A stretch of DNA of 64,000 nucleotides from JBHELB01 sp041859045 (GTDB lineage: Bacteria > Hydrogenedentota > Hydrogenedentia > Hydrogenedentales > SLHB01), in the NCBI GenBank assembly GCA_041859045.1, contig JBHELB010000057.1, positions 1 to 64,000 on the forward strand, written 5' to 3'. Shown here one piece after another: positions 35,217-46,064 of the stretch. The translations under genes and the position numbers were made by a program. The notes under the pieces are model-generated. The model was not told the DNA's origin and searched no databases. It saw only the letters and a list, made by a program, of their open reading frames with translations. Positions within the stretch are counted from its first letter, which is position 1. Each line of letters opens with the position of its first letter.

Positions 35217-36794
35217 CTAATCCTCGCTCTCCGCAAGCCACGAACGCAGCAACGCGGCCACGGCGTCCGGCTGTTCCTGGAACGCCCGCTCCACTTCCGC
35301 CACAATCTCGCGCTTGCGCAGTTCTTCAGTCGTAGGCTGCGGCGCCTCGATACTGATTTCCTCTTCTTCGACTTCTTCTGGCAGTCGGCGGAACGCCCGC
35401 AACAGGTAACGACGCACCAACAGGAAGGCCACGATCAGCAGCGCCACCTGCAACGCCATTATACCCTTTTCGCTCCAATAGGCGAGCGCCGTCGATACCG
35501 CCGTTTCCTTCGCGGCTTCCTGCACCTGCGCAAGCTGCTCGATCTGGAAGGGCTGATCTTCCACGATGATGTCGGTCTCGGGATTGACCTTTACCCCGAC
35601 GGCATTGGCGATCACCGAACGCCACTTTTTCTTTTCATCATCCGTCAGCGCGACATACGTATTTTCGCCCGTCGTCGCGCCGCTTTCGTCGGTCGCAGGC
35701 TGGTAGTTCCCCTCAAGGATTACGCTGACCGCATAGCCCGTCACGTCTCCGGGCTCGCTCTGCGACTCCAACGTGCGGCGAGAAGGGTCGAAGTTCTCGA
35801 CCGTCATATCGCGTTTTTCAGACGTCTTGGGCGTTTCCGCCGATTCCGCGCCTTGCGGCCGGTTCGCGGTGGCGCCCGCTGGGCCTTCAGGCAGCGACTC
35901 CGTCGTGGTGGACGTCGAGTTCTCTTCCTGGCGAGCGATGGGCGCGCCCTCGGAAATCTCGGTGGACGTCTCTTTTGTCTTGCGGAAATCCATTTTCGCG
36001 CTCACGCGCACGATGGCTTTCTTCCCGAGTTCCGCAAAGATTTCCTTCACGCGCCGCTCGCGGTCGGTTTCCCATTTCTTGATGTAGTCGGCCTTCGAAT
36101 TCGCGAACGCGGTCAACTCGTCCGTGGGCGGCTCCCAAAGCGGCACGCCCGTCGTCGTTGCCAAGGTAATGTGGTTTACGTCCAGATTCGCCCCGCCAAA
36201 TGTCGCGATGACGTTCAGCAGCGCGCGGATTTCCTTCTGCGTGGGCTGACGTGTGACGCTCAGGGTCACCGCCGCCTTCGACGGTTTCTGCTCCTCAGTG
36301 AATAATTCCTCTTCAGCCTCTGAAATAAATACGTATGAAGCCTTTACAAAATCGAACTGATTCAGCATTTTCTGAAGTTCGCCGTTGACCGCGCGCTGGT
36401 ACTTCAGTTTCTGCAGCGACTGGCTTTCCATCAGGTTCTGCTTGTCGAACAGCTCGAAACCGGGCACCGTGCCCTGGGACTTGGGCAGGCCGCGGCCCGC
36501 GAGTTCGACGATGATGGTTTGGCGGTGTTGCACCGGTACCAGAAGGGTTTGACCGCCGGACTTCGATGAATAAGGGATGCCCTCATCGGTGAGGTACGCC
36601 TGAATCGCGGCCGTGTCTTCCGCGCTGAGGTTGGTGAACAGATTTACGTATTTCGCGCGGCTGCCCACGGCCACCAACGCGACAATGAGCACCAGCGTGA
36701 TCAGGGCGGTCACGCCGATGTTCACACGTGCGCTGACGGACAACTGCCGCCACGTCTGCACCGTGTTCTGCCAAAACTGGCGCCAAAACTCCAC
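35217..36794 (-). CDS. fliF: Flagellar MS-ring protein FliF
   Basis: 525 aa, GTG start with GAGGG upstream. One transmembrane helix lies at about 24-46, then ring-building motifs RBM1 (YVNLFTNLSAEDTAAI, SGGQTLLVPV) and RBM2 (VKASYVFISEAEEELF, KAAVTLSVTRQPTQKEI). A second helix spans about 440-462. The acidic C-terminal tail ending LLRSWLAESED is the FliG-binding part. FliF makes the inner-membrane ring on which the motor and export gate assemble. It ends three bases before the proposed fliG start. Confidence 0.94.
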   Translation of the reverse strand: MEFWRQFWQNTVQTWRQLSVSARVNIGVTALITLVLIVALVAVGSRAKYVNLFTNLSAEDTAAIQAYLTDEGIPYSSKSGGQTLLVPVQHRQTIIVELAGRGLPKSQGTVPGFELFDKQNLMESQSLQKLKYQRAVNGELQKMLNQFDFVKASYVFISEAEEELFTEEQKPSKAAVTLSVTRQPTQKEIRALLNVIATFGGANLDVNHITLATTTGVPLWEPPTDELTAFANSKADYIKKWETDRERRVKEIFAELGKKAIVRVSAKMDFRKTKETSTEISEGAPIARQEENSTSTTTESLPEGPAGATANRPQGAESAETPKTSEKRDMTVENFDPSRRTLESQSEPGDVTGYAVSVILEGNYQPATDESGATTGENTYVALTDDEKKKWRSVIANAVGVKVNPETDIIVEDQPFQIEQLAQVQEAAKETAVSTALAYWSEKGIMALQVALLIVAFLLVRRYLLRAFRRLPEEVEEEEISIEAPQPTTEELRKREIVAEVERAFQEQPDAVAALLRSWLAESED

Positions 36795-36827
36795 GCGCTT
36801 ACCCTCGGTCGGCTATCGGTATCGAGA

Positions 36828-37322
36828 CTAAAGCCTGGAACGCGTCATTCCGCGGCTTGTCTCGTGTTCTCTCTTCCACTCATACGCGTGTGGAAATCCC
36901 GCCAAGGGATACAGCGTCCCCGGCAGGAAATAATGAACCAATTCAAGTTTCAGCTCCGCGCAACGGCTGGCCGGCACCAGTACGGTCTGCCCGCCATCCT
37001 CCAGCTTGAAGGGAATATGCCGCTTTTCCAACACCACCCGCAGCGCCCCCGACGTGGCCTCGTCCACCCCTTCGTAGAGAGTCGTGAACTTGCCGTTTGC
37101 CGCGCTGCTCGCCACCGCAAGCTGCGCTGCAATCGGCGCCAGCACCGCCACCAGCACCACGCGCACGCGGTCGCTGACAGCCATGCCTCGCCATCCTTCG
37201 AACATACGCACCGCGAGTTGACGGAGAATGCTCACGAACGCGCCCTTGTTTACGGGAAGCTTTGCTCCCCCATTCCCTTGTCCAGGAGTCACCGATTCCC
37301 CCGGGCTTGGTCTCTTCCGCAT
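36828..37322 (-). CDS. Short FliF paralogue containing only the membrane helix and RBM1-like region
   Basis: 164 aa from ATG 37322, or 135 aa from GTG 37235, which has AAGGG upstream and aligns better with the FliF start. The part WRGMAVSDRVRVVLVAVLAP matches the FliF first helix region WRQLSVSARVNIGVTALI. KFTTLYEGVDEATSGALRVV and GGQTVLVPASRCAELKLEL match FliF RBM1 strand for strand. The protein then stops, lacking RBM2, RBM3 and the C-terminal helix. Between fliE and fliF, same strand. Either a decayed partial duplication or a second small MS-ring component. Confidence 0.72.
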   Translation of the reverse strand: MRKRPSPGESVTPGQGNGGAKLPVNKGAFVSILRQLAVRMFEGWRGMAVSDRVRVVLVAVLAPIAAQLAVASSAANGKFTTLYEGVDEATSGALRVVLEKRHIPFKLEDGGQTVLVPASRCAELKLELVHYFLPGTLYPLAGFPHAYEWKREHETSRGMTRSRL

Positions 37323-37362
37323 CCGGATGCCGCCGTTTCCCGCGCGCCGCGCAGAACCCCGA

Positions 37363-37680
37363 CTAGATTTGCATCCGCATAATTTCTTCGTAGGCCGCAA
37401 CCATCTTGTTGCGAATACCCATCATCGTCTGGAATCCGACGTCCGCCTTTTCCACGGCAATCATGGCGTCGGTCACATCGCGGATCTCGCCCGAAACGAG
37501 CTTCTTGATGGTCGTGTCGGCTTCCGTCTGCAAACGTTCCACTTCGCCGATCGAATCGGCCAGCACCTGTTGGAACGAGCGGAGGGGAGCCGCGTCCGGC
37601 GTGGAGGCAGGACGAAGCGACCGCGAGTCGATTTCGACCCGTTGCGGCTGGATAGAGGGAACTTGGAATCCGTCCGCCAT
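37363..37680 (-). CDS. fliE: Flagellar hook-basal body protein FliE
   Basis: 105 aa. The C-terminal half has the FliE signature: IKKLVSGEIRDVTDAMIAVE followed by KADVGFQTMMGIRNKMVAAYEEI and the ending MRMQI. FliE links the MS ring to the rod. GGGAGG lies upstream. The order flgB-flgC-fliE is the classic one. Confidence 0.95.
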   Translation of the reverse strand: MADGFQVPSIQPQRVEIDSRSLRPASTPDAAPLRSFQQVLADSIGEVERLQTEADTTIKKLVSGEIRDVTDAMIAVEKADVGFQTMMGIRNKMVAAYEEIMRMQI

Positions 37681-37715
37681 CGATCCTGAACCTCCCTACA
37701 CCTTCATTCAGTCTA

Positions 37716-38153
37716 TCACGCTTGCAGCATTTCCTGCGCTTTTTGCGACATTCGCCGATCCGAGGCGAACACCGCGACATTCGCATCATAGGCCCGCTGG
37801 GCCGCCACCAAGTCCACCATCTCCGTCGAGAGATCGATGTTCGGATACGAAACATAGCCCTTTGCATCCGCATCCGGATGCCCCGGCTCGTACACCGTCC
37901 GCAGCGGGCTCGGGTCAAAAGCGGCTTGCTTGACCTTGACTCCAAAGCGCTCCGGCGCCACCGAGGGGCCCAGTTGCTCGCCCCGCAGGATCACCATCTG
38001 CCGCCGGAAAGCCCCGCCTTTTTCGGTCCGGGTGTTGGTAATGTTCGCGATATTATTCGCGATCACCGTCATCCGGGTCCGTTGGGCCCTAATACCGCTC
38101 ACGGCGATGTCTCGGGCGGATACTGCATCCAACATCTTGTGTGCGCGCTCCAT
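37716..38153 (-). CDS. flgC: Flagellar basal-body rod protein FlgC
   Basis: 145 aa from the ATG of MERAHKMLDAVS. The rod signature is GIRAQRTRMTVIANNIANITNT, with GYVSYPNIDLSTEMVDLVAAQRAYDANV near the C-terminus, typical of FlgC. It lies 65 bp after flgB and 35 bp before fliE. A start 30 bp upstream is also open but has no family support. Confidence 0.94.
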   Translation of the reverse strand: MERAHKMLDAVSARDIAVSGIRAQRTRMTVIANNIANITNTRTEKGGAFRRQMVILRGEQLGPSVAPERFGVKVKQAAFDPSPLRTVYEPGHPDADAKGYVSYPNIDLSTEMVDLVAAQRAYDANVAVFASDRRMSQKAQEMLQA

Positions 38154-38218
38154 TTCGTCGCCCTGCACACGGCCTCGACCCAATATATTGTGTCCTACGG
38201 CGTTGGTATCTTACCTGA

Positions 38219-38614
38219 CTACCGTATATTGTTCAACATATTTTTCATCACCTGGAATCTCTTTGTCAAGAGACTGCTATACAAGGTATAGCGACCGGTG
38301 TTTTCAGCGAGTCGGGCCATCTCCAGGTCCAAATCCACCTTATTTCCGTCATTTTTCCCAAGGGTTGCGCCCTTTTCCACGGAAGGCGTCTCTACTACCT
38401 TATCGATGTGCCCGGCCTGCGTCCTGCGGAGAGGGAGGCGGCCTTGCCCATCGAGAACGGATTGCAGCGTCTTCTGGAAATCCATGGAAACGGCGTTATA
38501 GTGCGGGGTTTCCGCGTTCGCGATGTTGTTCGCAATGAGTCGGTGGTTCATTGCGGCGGTCTGCATCCCTACCTGCAGGAGTCGCGTAACGTCTATCCCC
38601 GCGTACGGCTCCAA
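38219..38614 (-). CDS. flgB: Flagellar basal-body rod protein FlgB
   Basis: 131 aa, TTG start with an ideal AAAGGAGG upstream. The N-terminal part has MNHRLIANNIANAETPHYNA, and the end ENTGRYTLYSSLLTKRFQVMKNML is the FlgB C-terminus. First gene of the flagellar operon, about 40 nt after the predicted sigma-54 start point. Confidence 0.94.
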   Translation of the reverse strand: MEPYAGIDVTRLLQVGMQTAAMNHRLIANNIANAETPHYNAVSMDFQKTLQSVLDGQGRLPLRRTQAGHIDKVVETPSVEKGATLGKNDGNKVDLDLEMARLAENTGRYTLYSSLLTKRFQVMKNMLNNIR

Positions 38615-38666
38615 AACAGTCCTCCTTTCCCAGGTTCGGCAACCCTTCTCCGTCGGTCTGTACAGC

Positions 38667-38681
38667 GCAAGCCATGTGCCA
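38667..38681 (-). promoter_or_regulatory. Sigma-54 (RpoN) promoter of the flagellar operon
   Basis: On the minus strand TGGCAC (38681-38676), five bases, then TTGC (38670-38667) give an exact -24/-12 match to TGGCAC-N5-TTGC. Transcription would begin near 38655, giving a leader of about 41 nt to flgB. The upstream sequence up to 38735 is AT-rich, which suits activator and IHF-type binding. No RpoN or activator gene is in this window. Confidence 0.82.
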
Positions 38682-38758
38682 GGAGGGCATTGAACGTTAA
38701 CTTATTCTAAATATTATAGTTGCGTCGATTGTGTCGCCGATCGCGCGCGGAAAGAATT

Positions 38759-38790
38759 GCCCGCCCTGGAATTTTGTTCCAAGAACGGGC
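38759..38790. promoter_or_regulatory. Hairpin next to the RND operon promoter
   Basis: GCCCG/CGGGC arms enclose a second stem TGGAA/TTCCA with loop TTTTG, ending one base before the -35 box of the downstream promoter. It could be an operator dyad or a terminator; the sequence alone does not decide. Confidence 0.4.
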
Positions 38791-38791
38791 C

Positions 38792-38821
38792 TTGACCCAC
38801 GCGCCAAGACCGGACTAGTAT
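38792..38821 (+). promoter_or_regulatory. Putative sigma-70 promoter of the DUF2892-RND operon
   Basis: TTGACC (38792-38797), 18-bp spacer, TAGTAT (38816-38821). The start near 38828 leaves about 22 nt to the ATG with GGAG in the right place. Confidence 0.55.
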
Positions 38822-38849
38822 CGTGTCGCAACAAGACAAGGAGACGGTT

Positions 38850-39062
38850 ATGAACGTGGAGCGTTATCTTCGCCTAATTGCCGGGGTGTTTGTGTTCTTG
38901 TCTGCGGTGTTGGCGGCGTTTCACAGCCCGTACTGGCTTTTCTTTACGGGATTTGTGGGGCTCAATCTCGCCCAATCCGCATTCACCAACTGGTGCCCGA
39001 TGATGTCGATTCTGCGGCATTGCGGGGTGCCCGATTGTCCCGTGAAAACGCAAACCGTATAG
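38850..39062 (+). CDS. Small inner-membrane protein of the DUF2892/YgaP family
   Basis: 70 aa from the ATG with AAGGAG 6 nt upstream. Two hydrophobic helices (about 7-25 and 27-45) are followed by the family motif NLAQSAFTNWCPMM and a second Cys-containing segment CGVPDCPV. DUF2892 proteins often accompany rhodanese or efflux genes. Here it precedes an RND pump by 49 bp, likely in one transcript. Role unknown. Confidence 0.85.
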   Translation: MNVERYLRLIAGVFVFLSAVLAAFHSPYWLFFTGFVGLNLAQSAFTNWCPMMSILRHCGVPDCPVKTQTV

Positions 39063-39111
39063 AATCCTTGCCGTGAAGTGGCACGGTTCGACAATGGGGG
39101 AGTGACGGGGT

Positions 39112-40299
39112 ATGCTTCGTCTTTTTCTGGCGTTTCTGGTGGTGTGCGTGGCCGGGTGCGGACACCAGGGACCCGACTCCAGTACCTCGCCGGGCCCGGA
39201 GGCCGCTGTCAGACTGGAAACAGTGGCTTTGGTTGCCGTCGAAGCCTCGCGCGAGGCGGTCGGCACGGTCCGCGCAAAGACGTATAGCGTTCTCCAGAGC
39301 AAGGTGGTTGGACACGTTGTTACGGTATCCGCGAAAGAGGGTGACCGTGTCGAGGCCGGGCAATTGCTCGCGGCGTTGGATGAGCGCGAAGCCAAGGCCC
39401 GCGTCCAACAGGCCGAGGACGCGCTGACCGCCGCCCGGGCCGCCGCCAAAGAAGTGGAAAACTCTGCCTTGGCCGCACAACACGCGCGTGACGCCGCGGC
39501 GGCAGGTCGGGATCTGGCCGAGGCAACCTACAAACGCTACGCCGAGTTGGCGGAAAAGAAGGCCGTGAGCAAGCAGGCTTACGACGAGGCTGCGGCGCGT
39601 CGGTCTGAGGCTGCGGCGGAAGCGGCCCGCGCGGTGGAGATTGCTCAATCCTTTGCGGCACGGGGCGCGGAGGCGCTTGCGCGCGTGGGGCAGGCCGAAG
39701 CGGCGCTCGAAGAGGCTCGTAGCGCGCTGCGCGACACCCAAATCGCTGCGCCGTTTTCCGGCGTGATCACCCGTAAGGCGATCGATGTCGGCAACTTGGT
39801 TTCGCCGGGGGTGACCGTCTTCGAGATGGAGGACCCTACCCAGTACCGCCTCGAAGCCATCGTGGACGAGGCGAGTATCGCGCGCCTGGCTCCTGGAACG
39901 GCCGTTGAGGCGATAGTGGACGTCCTTGGACCTCAGCCTCTTACGGCGACCGTTGCCGAGGCAGAGTCCGCTGCGGATCCGGGCAGTCGTTCGTTTCTTG
40001 TTAAGGTAGACTTGCCGCAAGATCCACGGTTGCGCTCAGGGCTGTACGGGCGTATCCGGTTCCAGGGCGAGCGCCGCGAGACCTTGACTGTGCCGCGTTC
40101 CGCCGTGGTGACGCGCGGGCAGCTCACCTCGGTGCTGGCGGTCGGCCGCGACACTATTGCTCGGTTACGCGTGGTTACTTTGGGCCGAGACAGCGGCGAC
40201 CGGGTTGAAGTGCTGAGTGGGCTCGACCCGGGCGAACGGATCGTAGTGGACGCATCCGGTCCGGTACGCGACGGCAGCCGCGTGCGTGAAGGGAATTGA
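39112..40299 (+). CDS. RND efflux periplasmic adaptor (membrane fusion protein), lipoprotein
   Basis: 395 aa. The lipobox VCVAGC puts the lipidated Cys near residue 16. The HlyD-type order is seen: a first biotinyl-lipoyl half (VVGHVVTVSAKEGDRVEAGQLLAALD), an Ala-rich alpha-hairpin (about 88-200), then the second half (TQIAAPFSGVITRKAIDVGNLV) and a beta-barrel. GGGAG lies upstream of the ATG. Its stop lies two bases before the permease ATG, so the two are translationally coupled. Cargo class unknown. Confidence 0.92.
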   Translation: MLRLFLAFLVVCVAGCGHQGPDSSTSPGPEAAVRLETVALVAVEASREAVGTVRAKTYSVLQSKVVGHVVTVSAKEGDRVEAGQLLAALDEREAKARVQQAEDALTAARAAAKEVENSALAAQHARDAAAAGRDLAEATYKRYAELAEKKAVSKQAYDEAAARRSEAAAEAARAVEIAQSFAARGAEALARVGQAEAALEEARSALRDTQIAAPFSGVITRKAIDVGNLVSPGVTVFEMEDPTQYRLEAIVDEASIARLAPGTAVEAIVDVLGPQPLTATVAEAESAADPGSRSFLVKVDLPQDPRLRSGLYGRIRFQGERRETLTVPRSAVVTRGQLTSVLAVGRDTIARLRVVTLGRDSGDRVEVLSGLDPGERIVVDASGPVRDGSRVREGN

Positions 40300-40301
40300 G
40301 C

Positions 40302-43562
<3,261 letters not shown>

Positions 43563-43631
43563 CCGACTTCGAGGCTATCGCGTCCGGCCTTTGTGTGGGC
43601 GGGCAAACAGACGAGCGCACACAGAAAAAAA

Positions 43632-43654
43632 GCAGGCAGAGGGTATCTGCCTGC
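43632..43654 (-). terminator. Intrinsic terminator of sixA
   Basis: A perfect 9-bp stem GCAGGCAGA/TCTGCCTGC with a 5-nt loop. Read on the minus strand it is followed by a run of seven T, so it ends the sixA transcript; it also lies 70 bp after the RND permease stop. Confidence 0.88.
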
Positions 43655-43675
43655 GGTATCGGGAGAGGTGGGCGC

Positions 43676-44140
43676 CTAGCTCAATAGGCTGGGCGGCATC
43701 ATCCAGAGGACGTGCCAATGGCCTTTTGCATCGCGTTCGAGGCACGCGACCGCGCCTTTGCAGAAACCGAGGGGTTCGGCGTCTTCTTCGCCCGCCAGGA
43801 GCAGGCCGGTGAGGCGGACGAGATGCGGCATGTGGCCGACGATGAGCAGGTCGTCGTCGCGCTTCTCAAGCCAGCGGGCCAAGCCGGAGACCGCGCCTTT
43901 CGGGTTGAGTTCTTCGTCGACGACGATTTTCGCGCCGGGGGCGATGTTGCTGGTTAAAATTTCAGTAGTCTGCTTGGCTCGCGTCTTTCCGCTGTGCCAT
44001 ACCTCGCTCACGCTGACGCCCGCACTGGCCATGAACCGGGCTACTTTGGAGATATCCGCCGTGCCTTTCTCCGTTAGGGGACGCTCGGGGTGTGTGCCTT
44101 TTTCCATCGCCTCGCCGTGCTGAACGAGATATAACTTCAT
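43676..44140 (-). CDS. sixA: Phosphohistidine phosphatase SixA
   Basis: 154 aa, the usual SixA length. Histidine-phosphatase-superfamily motif LVQHGEA at the N-terminus (catalytic His8; Gln in place of the common Arg, a variant seen in SixA relatives). PERPLTEKG and the second catalytic His in VGHMPHL follow. It removes phosphate from phosphohistidine proteins such as HPt domains or phosphotransferase-system proteins. Monocistronic, divergent from the diguanylate cyclase gene. Confidence 0.9.
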   Translation of the reverse strand: MKLYLVQHGEAMEKGTHPERPLTEKGTADISKVARFMASAGVSVSEVWHSGKTRAKQTTEILTSNIAPGAKIVVDEELNPKGAVSGLARWLEKRDDDLLIVGHMPHLVRLTGLLLAGEEDAEPLGFCKGAVACLERDAKGHWHVLWMMPPSLLS

Positions 44141-44235
44141 GATATTTCCCTCATGTTAGCCGGGGTTGGGTCGGCTGTTAAGTCAGAGATACACGATCGA
44201 CGCATCCCCCGTCAATGCCCGGCTGTTTTCCGGGC

Positions 44236-44264
44236 TGGACCTGGGATGTATCCCGTGTTAGAAT
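44236..44264 (+). promoter_or_regulatory. Putative promoter with embedded palindrome, diguanylate cyclase gene
   Basis: TGGACC (44236-44241), 17-bp spacer, TAGAAT (44259-44264). The spacer contains GGGATGTATCCC (44243-44254), a palindrome with 5-bp arms well placed for a repressor. A GCCCGG/CCGGGC hairpin lies just upstream (44217-44235). The leader to the ATG is about 90 nt. Confidence 0.4.
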
Positions 44265-44358
44265 CGTATTGGCTTTGCGATTATCTCATGTGGGGGTCGA
44301 AGAAGTACGGAAGTAGTCTCGTCTCACAGGCTGGTGGGACGCGCCAAGCGGGGGCGCG

Positions 44359-45279
44359 ATGCGGCTTCTTATCGCTGAAGATGACAGCGTTTCACGCAGA
44401 ATGCTGAGCGTTTGTCTGGAGAAATGGGGTCACGAAGTAGTTTCAACTTCGAATGGCCAGGAGGCGCTTCAGGTTTTGCTCGAACCGGATGCCCCGCGGC
44501 TGGCCATCCTCGACTGGATGATGCCCGGCCTCGACGGCCTCGAAGTGACGCGCCGCCTTCGCCAGGCGCTGGATGCGCCCTTTGTCTATATCATCCTGCT
44601 CACCTCGAAAGACGAGAAAGAGAACGTCGTGCAGGCGCTTGACGCCGGAGCGGACGACTATCTGACCAAGCCCTATAACGCCGAGGAGCTTCGTTCGCGG
44701 GTGGGCGTGGGCGCGCGGCTCGTGGCGCTTCAAGCCGAACTCGAGGCGGCGAATGAGAAACTGACGCATATCGCCCGCACCGATCACCTTACCCAACTCT
44801 CCAATCGCGGCGCGATCATGGACCAACTCGCTCGTGAACTCAATCGCGCGCAGCGGCACGCCACTTCGCTCGCCGTCGCGATGGTGGATGTCGATCATTT
44901 CAAAGCGATCAACGATACGCTCGGACATGCGGGCGGCGATCTGGTGCTCATGGCGGTGGCGCAGCGTCTGCAAACAGGCGTGCGCACCTATGATCTCGTG
45001 GGGCGTTTCGGGGGCGAGGAATTCTTGATCGTCTTTCCCGAGCTGGACGCAGAGAATGCCCGCACGGCCATCGAACGCGTGGTGCAGGGCATTCGAGAGA
45101 CCCCCGTGCGTGTGGACGAGGCGGAGGTGCACGTCACGGTAAGCGTCGGCGCCGTGTGGTGTTCCGGGGCGTCGTTGAAATCGCGCAATACGGACTCCAT
45201 CATCCGAACCGCCGACCAGCAGCTTTATGAGGCCAAGAACGCCGGTCGAAATCTGGTTTGTCTGGAGATGTGCCGCTAA
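44359..45279 (+). CDS. Response regulator with GGDEF diguanylate cyclase domain (PleD-like)
   Basis: 306 aa. The receiver domain (1-115) has the acidic pair EDD, phospho-acceptor Asp52 in LAILDWMMPG and Lys103 in YLTKPY. The GGDEF domain (about 138-300) has an intact active site GGEEF (217-221) and an inhibitory I-site RTYD exactly five residues upstream. It should make c-di-GMP when phosphorylated, with product inhibition. No histidine kinase is adjacent. Relation to motility or secretion genes in the window is possible but unproven. Confidence 0.94.
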   Translation: MRLLIAEDDSVSRRMLSVCLEKWGHEVVSTSNGQEALQVLLEPDAPRLAILDWMMPGLDGLEVTRRLRQALDAPFVYIILLTSKDEKENVVQALDAGADDYLTKPYNAEELRSRVGVGARLVALQAELEAANEKLTHIARTDHLTQLSNRGAIMDQLARELNRAQRHATSLAVAMVDVDHFKAINDTLGHAGGDLVLMAVAQRLQTGVRTYDLVGRFGGEEFLIVFPELDAENARTAIERVVQGIRETPVRVDEAEVHVTVSVGAVWCSGASLKSRNTDSIIRTADQQLYEAKNAGRNLVCLEMCR

Positions 45280-45318
45280 ATCCCGAGATTTCTCGCCGAT
45301 TTCCCCGCATTTCCATCC

Positions 45319-45347
45319 TTGCATCTTTCCCAAAGCCCTCCTATACT
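45319..45347 (+). promoter_or_regulatory. Putative promoter of the 45372 operon
   Basis: TTGCAT (45319-45324), 17-bp spacer, TATACT (45342-45347). A start near 45354 gives a short leader with AGGGGG as ribosome site. Confidence 0.55.
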
Positions 45348-45371
45348 GACTCTTTGCGTTAGGGGGTAAAA

Positions 45372-46052
45372 ATGCAATTTGAAGACAGACCGATCCATTT
45401 CTCCACCGAACTGATTCACGTGCCGAGTCCGCCGCAGGTATCCGCGCTGCAGAAGCTCTACTTCGAGTTGTCGCGCACGCGCGCAGCCTACGATAGCTCC
45501 GATTTCAGCATGCCCGGGCCGTTCCGTTTCTACTCGCGCCGCGGCGCGCGCACGCAGTCCGTGGGGCTCTTCCTGCCCGATCGCGTCGTGCTGATTGAAG
45601 AGTGGGTCGATCTCGCGCTGCACGATTTCACCGAGAAGATCCGCACGGTCTGCAATCTGTTGCCAGAGACGATCGGCGTGAAGGGATTTCTCGCGCAGAC
45701 GGTGACGATCAGAACCACGTTCGGACTAAGCCGTTTTGAGGACGCGCGCGTCTTCCTCATGGATCACATGTGCGGCCAGGCGGGGCGGATTCAGCCCGCG
45801 TTTCAACGGCCGGTATCCGTGGGCGGACTGCGCTTCGTGTTGCCCGAAACGCCCCAGCATCGCGGCTTGTTTACGGTTGTTATTGAGTCTTTCCATGAGA
45901 GCGTGCGCGAGGTGTACGTCGAGGTCAAAGGCGTGTTCGGCAATCAGACAATCGCCTGCGACGACGTCGAGCCCGCGTGCGCAAACGTGCAACAGGTTCG
46001 CGATTTCATCGGCGCACGCGTCTTTCCGTACCTGAATCAGTACGACCAATAG
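45372..46052 (+). CDS. Conserved-looking protein of unknown function
   Basis: 226 aa, soluble, no signal peptide or membrane helix. It alternates beta strands and helices (FYSRRGARTQSVGLFLPDRVVLIEEWVDLAL; VTIRTTFGLSRFEDARVFLMDH) and ends with DFIGARVFPYLNQYDQ. I do not recognise the family. The dense coding frame, promoter and AGGGGG ribosome site make it real. It precedes the GH51 gene by 12 bp and is likely co-transcribed with it. Confidence 0.75.
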   Translation: MQFEDRPIHFSTELIHVPSPPQVSALQKLYFELSRTRAAYDSSDFSMPGPFRFYSRRGARTQSVGLFLPDRVVLIEEWVDLALHDFTEKIRTVCNLLPETIGVKGFLAQTVTIRTTFGLSRFEDARVFLMDHMCGQAGRIQPAFQRPVSVGGLRFVLPETPQHRGLFTVVIESFHESVREVYVEVKGVFGNQTIACDDVEPACANVQQVRDFIGARVFPYLNQYDQ

Positions 46053-46064
46053 GGAGAGGGTGTC

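Noticed and set aside
35217..35219. The fliF UAG as a reassigned codon (pyrrolysine or similar)
   Set aside because: UAG ends other genes here, for example fliH, fliE and the dCMP deaminase, so it is an ordinary stop; local read-through is kept only as an option for fliG.
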